Positions 58,090-64,000 of a stretch of 64,000 nucleotides of DNA are shown here, one piece after another. Source of the DNA: Aulostomus chinensis. Taxonomy: Eukaryota; Chordata; Actinopteri; Syngnathiformes; Aulostomidae. Within the stretch, counting starts at the first letter, position 1, and every line of letters starts with the position of its first letter. The position numbers were made by a program, and so were the translations under genes. Below the pieces are notes generated by a model, which saw only the letters and a program-made list of their open reading frames with translations, was not told where the DNA came from and ran no database searches. The stretch covers positions 1,035,001 to 1,099,000 of the forward strand of contig JBBMOA010000004.1 in NCBI GenBank assembly GCA_037954235.1, written 5' to 3'.

Positions 58090-59625
58090 ATCTTGACCCA
58101 AGTGCAGTTGTAATGTGTTTAATAATTTAAAAAACTGACTTTTCAACAAATGAGAGAAAATCCAAATCTGACCAACTCTGTAATTATGGAGAAAATAAAG
58201 TGTTAGAGAAATGCTTTTAATTTTACTTATTCCTTTTATCATTTTTATTTTTTTTAAAGGCTCCTATAAATTTGGTTATTTCTTATACATTATACATTTT
58301 TTGTTTATTTAAGCCACAGCCAACTAGTGTTATTTTCCTTATGTGTTGATCAGTTCTATTGGCTCTGCTGTCTTACTGTAGCCACCCACCAGATCAAAGC
58401 AAAATCACAGTTGAAGCAACAGCAAGCAGCAAATCCTGCATTTGATTGCAAGATAATTTAGAGTTCAATAACTGTGCTATTCAATTTTTCCAGAGTCAGT
58501 GGTTGTTTCGTTTCCTATACGTATGCAGGGTCATAAGCTATAGAGTGCTGCAGTTATCACTAATTTTTGCAGGCCAAGCCTGAAGTTACCATCAGCTGAC
58601 CACAAGCCAACAGGATTTTTTAAACAGATTTTGTCCTAATACCAAATTCAGCTCTGTGACGAACAAAAGTTTGTCTTTACTAATAAACACCACTTCTATA
58701 ACTACAGCGGCGCAATTGCAATCTAAACTAAATCAAGCTATGGTAAGACCACACCATGGACATGCGCCTTCAACATCACCACGACTAGCTTTGCATTTCT
58801 TGTTTTTGTTGTGATGACATTTAATAACCACAACATCTGTGGACTCATTTAGCAACTTATTAGCAAACAGAGACACATAAAAAGCTTCCAAATTCACAAG
58901 TATGGTATATACTGACATATTTTATGTTGTAGAACAAAACATCAAAATACTATACATTTGTGTAGACCTTATTTCAGGCATTTACCTGAAAAACCCATTG
59001 ACTTTGAAACAAGATATCCTGATGTTCAACAATGCTCAACTTATTTCTGGGTTTAAGAACTCATTCCTCATGCTGTTGCTTGGACCTAGATATGGTGGCT
59101 CGAGACTGTGCTTGAATGATCAGTGTTGAAAAACCACTAACATGTTGACACAGACACTATTATGTGCATGCACACAATTTGCTGATTAGTTTGTATATTA
59201 TAGTATATAAAGATAAAAGTACAAATGTTCACCTACAAATGCTTTTGTCCTCTACCTTAAGTAGTAATTTTGAAGACTGCATGTAGTTTCTACTTGCTTG
59301 TTTATACTGAACATAAATCAGCTACCTTGTATTCTTCTGTCTTCATGTAACCACAGCAGGTTGTCTGAAAGCTTCTTTGCTCCAGGAAAATAACAAAAAA
59401 AGAGAAACACCTGCAGGGATCTGATGGGCTTCACAGCTGACCTGAACATTCATCTCTGTTTTTACAACTTTCGAGATTAATCAGCGTTGAATGCTACGGC
59501 TCAACTAAGTGGTTGTGTAAGTCAATGAAGGAAGGCCTCTCACAAACAGATGCAGCACTACCTTTCATGTCACGCTGCTTTGTGGCATTTAGTTGTCCCA
59601 GAAAGGTCATGTCTCATTATGACTG
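58090..59625. other. intergenic or e2f7 3' UTR
   Basis: AT-rich. A minus-strand aataaa (tttatt, 58304-58309) could end an e2f7 3' UTR of about 1.3 kb. No coding exon recognised. Confidence 0.4.
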
Positions 59626-60065
59626 CTAATTATGTGGAAGTTGAATGGAGGGTTTTAAGAACAGCTCTGCATCTCTTACCAAAGGCTCTGGTGTGGTGAT
59701 GCTAACGGCCTGCTGCTGCCCCGTTGGAGAATGTGGTGTGCCTGCTGCTGACCGGTATATCCTGCCCTGTTCTGATGTAGAAGGTGACAGAGCAGGGGAC
59801 TTGCTGGTCTCTGATGCTGCTGCCAGGCCATAAGGTGCCATCCCAACCATCAAATGGGAAGGTGACATCACGGCAGGCAAGCTGAAACTCAGTTGCGCAT
59901 CTGAGCCCTGCTGCTGTAGACTGGTGGCCACCAGGGGGTAATGGGAGAGGGCCGCAGAGGGCACCAGGACATAAGGCAGCGCCAGGGCGGGAACACTGCT
60001 GGGAGGAAGTGCAACATGGGCTGGAGGCTGGCCTGATGAGAGGAGGAAATTCAGGTTGTTCAGAC
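59626..60065 (-). CDS. e2f7: e2f7 last visible exon
   Basis: Minus strand: acceptor gttctccag, 440 nt to the stop at 59628-59626. Hydrophobic/Pro-rich PAHVALPPSSVPALALPYVL then a Ser/Thr/Gln-rich tail. A good internal donor, ctttg|gtaaga (exon edge 59681), could instead splice to a further 3' exon. The last about 18 codons after it look non-conserved, so the true C-terminus is uncertain. Confidence 0.75.
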
Positions 60066-63000
60066 CTGGAGAACAAGGGAAAACAAAACAGGGTGAGACA
60101 AATGCCAGGAGTTTTATTTTAATAAACTACTCTGGTATGGTAAAATGAACATGCAAGGATACAAATTTTGCCGCTTGATGTTTCGCAAACAAACACGCAG
60201 TTTGTTATTATGAAGTAGCATAGAATCATGGGGGTTGCAGCCCTCCATGTTAAGCGCTCACAACCACAATCAGAGGCAACTAACAGAAATCATGTTAACG
60301 GGACCAGATAATGTAGGATAAGTTTTTCTCAAATTATTTTTTTGACATTGTCATTTCAATTTAGTTACAACGTTTAACCCATTACATTAACCTATTAACT
60401 TGCTAACCCTGTATCAGATGAGTCCACTAACTATTCAACTTATCCAGCTAATATTATGTTGCAATTTCTGTCACACGATCATTTTTTCAATCCAAGTGGA
60501 CATCTGAGCCAAATTTGAACATTTTTCCTCAGCCCTTCCTGAAATATTGAGTTAATAACAATAGAATGGTTGTACTGAAAACTGACACATACTGTAATCC
60601 TTCCAGCCCAGGAGGGATCAGAACTTCTAGAGCATGCTGAACTTTGTTGGAAACAAGTAACGAGCTGGCGGATGTGTTTGATATCAGCACAACAGATAAA
60701 TATTTGAAATCAGCAGCCCAGCAGACAGCTCTTCATCACTTACTTCCACTTGTCAAATGACAGCTTGACAAGCCTGAGTGACATTTTCAAACTCAATGTT
60801 GTTGTCAGGGCACATTATTGTAAATGTCTCCACATTCAACCTTTCAAAAATTCACCACCGGAAAGGGTTTGGATTGTGCAGTGACTTTGTGTGAACTTTT
60901 CTTTCAGTTTCTGGTATGGTTGGATGATTTGACCTCAAATCTGAAGGTGAACTTGAGTATTTTTTTCTTCTTTTTCCCAGGGATGACAAGTTTGTGGGGT
61001 AGTTAGCATGTTCGGTTGTAAAATGTCTCTTGATGTTAACAACAGCAACCCTCTGACACAACAAACAGGATACCTTTGAAATGACACTTGTGAGAATATA
61101 TCTGTACGTCCACTTGTGAATAAAAATGCCACATTATGAGTCAGCTGTTGTCTTTTTGGAGGCATTCATCTCAGAGCTGTGCACTGGTTCAAGGTGACTC
61201 TGAATCTGTCATCACAATCACTCAACATTACCTGAGAGAGCAAAAGTAAATTTGGGGCCTCGAATCCAATCTAAATGTAGATAGCGCCTTCTGTAGAATC
61301 ACATTTAATTATGGTGCAATTTATGTTATCGTTATCATCCTTAATGGATAAAGCAGTATAGAAAATGGATGGATGATCTAACGCAATAATGCGTGCATTG
61401 TGTTTAAATCATACCTCATATTTATGCGAGTGTTTCATATGTCTGTCAGTATTTTAATTTTGTAGTTGTACTTGCTATGACTAGAGGAGTCCTGGCTCTC
61501 CTCGATGAGAATCTTTGCTGCCGCTTCCAGAGTAACAGTCTGGGTTTTACACCAGGAACAGCATAACAAATTTCTGGCTCATGATGCGCAGAGATTTGTC
61601 TTTCCTGTTGCCAGCTGCTGCAAACAATGTACACAAATCTGATCACAGTTAGGATCTGCTGCTGCATGTTCCATTTGATCAAACTGAGTTTGGGGAGAGT
61701 TAACACTGCACAGTGCGAAAGCAGGTCTGACAGCCACACATAACTAGCATAACAAACTTAGTTAACACATCGTACTTGCTTTTTGTTATATCTTCTCAGA
61801 TTTTTTCTAAACAGTCAGGTTAATTTAAATTTTAATTACATTTTTAAAGATTTTTTTTCTAGCATAAACGCCTTTATTTAACAGTAGATAGACAGGAAAC
61901 AAGGGAGAAAGAGGGAGGTGTGACATGCAGCAAAGGACCTCGGGCCGGGATTTGAACCAGGGTCGGCTGCGTATGCGACATACGCTCTAACCACTCGACG
62001 ACCTGAGCGAGCCAGTATTTTAATTTTTCCTGCAGTAGTCTGAACACATTTGTGGTTATTCTTTTCATTCTCCAATTTTTCTGTGACACATTTTGCAGAA
62101 ACATTGTATACGACAGTGTAAGACTGAACAAGATTTAAAATGTCATATTTGGTTTGACACGTCTCACTTTTTTTGCTATAATAAGAAATGTAAACACAGG
62201 GCAGAGAATTATCAGAACCGATTGTTATGACTACGATAATTTGATGATTTGTTTTGTGTCGCTTGGAAATCTCTCTGGACTAAATATAATGATTTCCCAT
62301 GGCCGTAAGAGGAGACCAAATCCAAGAATGACCCATTTGAGTTGAATAAGTAATGCCAAAATTACTCCAACACTGCAAACCAGTTAATAAAGAAGTGAAT
62401 TAAAATATCAGTTTTGCCAAAACAATTCTTAGTGTATTTTATTATTTTAAATCCATTTCCAGAATGTTACTGCTCATAGAAACAGGTTAAGATGATCACT
62501 ACTGATGACAAACAAGAATTTTGCTCCCTTATGTTAAAACATCTTGGCTCTTTACTCAAAGGGTATACTTTATTTTAAACACTTAAACCAAGTTTTACCA
62601 ATAACACAGCACCATTACATTCTTCTTCTACTGAGGCAGACATGTCTCATTCAATAAAGCTGGATTTACCTGCACTGTTGGGTACATAGAGGTAGTGCGA
62701 TGGCTGGACAGGCCCATTGCCAGCTTGACTCTCATCTGACGCCTCGCTGGAGAGGCCCAAACATGGCGCTATGTTTCTCTGAGGTTCAGCGCTGATCTGG
62801 AAAAACAAAAACAGAAATAATTTGGATTGCATGACTGACATAAAAAAAAACAACAACAAAAAAACAAAAAACAAAACTTGAGGACACACATTTGTGTGGA
62901 AGCATATTACATTTACCAAAGAAAAACACAAATAAACATCTTTTTTTTCTGAATTAACAAGAATGAACTTCTGTTCTTCTGAATTGAGAAAATAATGCCA

Positions 63001-63554
63001 AAAATCAAAACAAAAAAAATCATTATTTCCCAAAAAAGGGAAATTTTCCCTTCTGAACTTTAAAAAGCTTCAAATGACTAAACCAGGGACAAAGGAAAAG
63101 AGATTATATCTTAACCCAAGGACAGTAACACTGCTTTGTTTCCACTATGAGGGGTTTGAGGGCATTGATAGAGACCCCTTATCACATGTGACTTTTGCAT
63201 TCTCAATGTATTCATACATGGTGTTACATCACCTCATCAAATTCCTCCAACTCAGATGTCTCCTTCTTTTTTGCCATTGCCCGATCATTTTCCTCCTCTT
63301 CTTCCCTCCTTCTCTTCCTCCCCTCCTCAGGCTCCAAGCTAGGTGACCTCTGGCCTTCAGCTTTCCGCTCGCATTGGTCTGGCACGTTGTACAGCATAAC
63401 CACAGAAGGTTGCGACAGGCTGGGCAGGTAGGCTAGGCAGTGGGATGAGGAGGAAAGCTTGAGGAGGTGCTCGGGGTGAAGTGTGGGAGCTAGCAGGGTG
63501 GGCTGAGTGGGGGATGGAGGCAATTTGCTGCTGTTCTGGGTGGGAGTCTGGTTT
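59626..63554 (-). CDS. e2f7: e2f7, 3' part of gene (three C-terminal coding exons; gene continues beyond right edge)
   Basis: Atypical E2F transcriptional repressor acting in cell-cycle control and the DNA damage response (family knowledge). Visible minus-strand exons: 63554-63233, 62796-62670, 60065-59626, with phases that join. They code the Ser/Pro-rich C-terminal half: SSHCLAYLPSLSQPSVVMLY, an acidic/basic run EGRKRRREEEEENDRAMAKK, PSHYLYVPNSAG, LNNLNFLLSSGQPPAHVALP and LPYVLVPSAALSHYPLV. The two winged-helix DNA-binding domains lie off the right side. The name rests on the CLAYLPSLSQPSVVMLY and LPYVLVPSAALS blocks plus conserved neighbourhood with CSRP2; e2f8 is the alternative by sequence, but synteny favours e2f7. 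Confidence 0.8.
61343..61376 (+). repeat. 3' tail of the gtggtgcag repeat
   Basis: gataaagcagtatagaaaat followed by ggatggatgat is the terminal part of the family, the shortest copy in the window. Confidence 0.6.
61864..62012 (-). mobile_element. tRNA-derived SINE in an e2f7 intron
   Basis: On the minus strand the head carries pol III boxes: A-box-like gtcgagtggttagagc and B-box ggttcaaatcc. It is followed by the body tttgctgcatgtcacacctc, cctgtctatctactgt and aataaaggcg. This head/body combination is a common teleost SINE. It is sense to e2f7, and its B box is close to consensus (ggttcgantcc). Confidence 0.85.
62670..62796 (-). CDS. e2f7: e2f7 exon (second from last)
   Basis: Minus strand: acceptor gtttttccag, donor gtaaat, 127 nt. 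Codes ISAEPQRNIAPCLGLSSEAS, then PVQPSHYLYVPNSA; ends in phase 1 with a split Gly. Confidence 0.8.
63233..63554 (-). CDS. e2f7: e2f7 exon (third from last)
   Basis: Minus strand: acceptor tctctgcag, donor gtgatg (weak), 322 nt. Contains a Pro/Thr-rich start, the CLAYLPSLSQPSVVMLYNVP block, and a charged stretch RKRRREEEEENDRAMAKKKE that may act as a nuclear signal. Confidence 0.8.
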
Positions 63555-63966
63555 CTGCAGAGAAACAAGTCACAAGTTAGTTTTCAAGTTTGGTGTTTTT
63601 ACAGATTAACATTGTCTGCAGCAATATTTTGAAGCAGCAAATGCAAGTTATCTTCATAATTGTTCTTAATGTTACCCTAGTGTTTACTTATCTTACTTTA
63701 CTTATCATAGTGTTTAATTCTTCTCTCCATCCTATCTTGTTGAAATGCTCACTGAATATATAACAGCCACTAAGAATCCATAGATTAAGTTAAGGTTTTC
63801 TCATTATACAAAAAATAATCAACTTGACATCAGCTTATGAGTCTCTCAATCATTATGGTCCTACTCTCTGAAATTCTGTTTCATGTGAAATAAGGTCTTC
63901 TGAAACTGTGCACAATTAAGTCAGATCTTTTTGCACAAGCTTTTAGGTTGTAAATGATGGCTTTAG

Positions 63967-64000
63967 GGCCCTGCGACAGACTGGCGACCCGTCCAGGGTG
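63967..64000 (+). repeat. start of another gtggtgcag repeat copy, cut by the window edge
   Basis: ggccctgcgacagactggcg then acccgtccagggtg matches the interior of the family (compare 11645-11682). It continues off the right side. Confidence 0.85.

Larger units (their letters stand above)
60066..62669 (-). other. e2f7: e2f7 intron before the last visible exon
   Basis: AT-rich, 2.6 kb. Contains the repeat tail at 61343-61376 and the tRNA-derived SINE at 61864-62012. No extra exon recognised. Confidence 0.7.

Noticed and set aside
61930..62005. tRNA gene on the minus strand
   Set aside because: A and B boxes are present, but there is no proper cloverleaf or anticodon arm, and the sequence continues into a SINE body.
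1..64000. CRISPR arrays, bacterial operons, prophage or attachment sites
   Set aside because: Short direct repeats present are microsatellites or transposon parts. The intron-exon structure throughout shows a vertebrate nuclear genome.

Overview
This window is vertebrate nuclear DNA, almost certainly from a teleost fish. The genes are split into small exons with consensus splice sites. Introns and intergenic DNA are full of fish-typical dispersed repeats, (CA)n/(GT)n microsatellites and decayed transposons. The gene order matches the vertebrate block OSBPL8 - ZDHHC17 - CSRP2 - E2F7 (human 12q21), with much shorter spacing. Gene names come from recalled protein similarity plus synteny; no database search was run.

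Layout. (1) 1-6134: no recognised coding exon; a CpG-rich stretch at the far left and repeat fragments. (2) 6135 to about 6312, minus strand: a probable non-coding first exon, assigned to osbpl8 by position. (3) 13048-40768, plus strand: complete zdhhc17 (HIP14, ankyrin-repeat DHHC S-palmitoyltransferase) in 17 coding exons. With the conserved stop it would encode 622 residues, matching human ZDHHC17 counted from its second methionine. As given, a one-base deletion in the last exon shortens and changes the tail (608 aa). The intron between exons 10 and 11 is a textbook AT-AC U12-type (minor spliceosome) intron. (4) About 43170-52245, minus strand: complete csrp2 (two-LIM protein, 193 aa), tail-to-tail with zdhhc17. 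(5) 52250-59600: intergenic DNA with repeats and two unidentified Cys-rich coding-like stretches. (6) 59626-63554, minus strand: three 3' exons of e2f7; the rest lies beyond the right edge.

The genes share a conserved neighbourhood, not a pathway: a lipid-transfer protein gene, a Golgi palmitoyltransferase, a muscle/cytoskeletal LIM adaptor and an atypical E2F repressor. I found no novel gene system. The observations most worth checking are the AT-AC intron, the last-exon frameshift, a nearly exact copy of the exon 5 splice acceptor pasted into intron 8, an L2/CR1-type LINE nested in a Harbinger-type transposon, a 465-bp foldback in csrp2, and the coding-like stretches at 57.0 and 57.7-58.1 kb.
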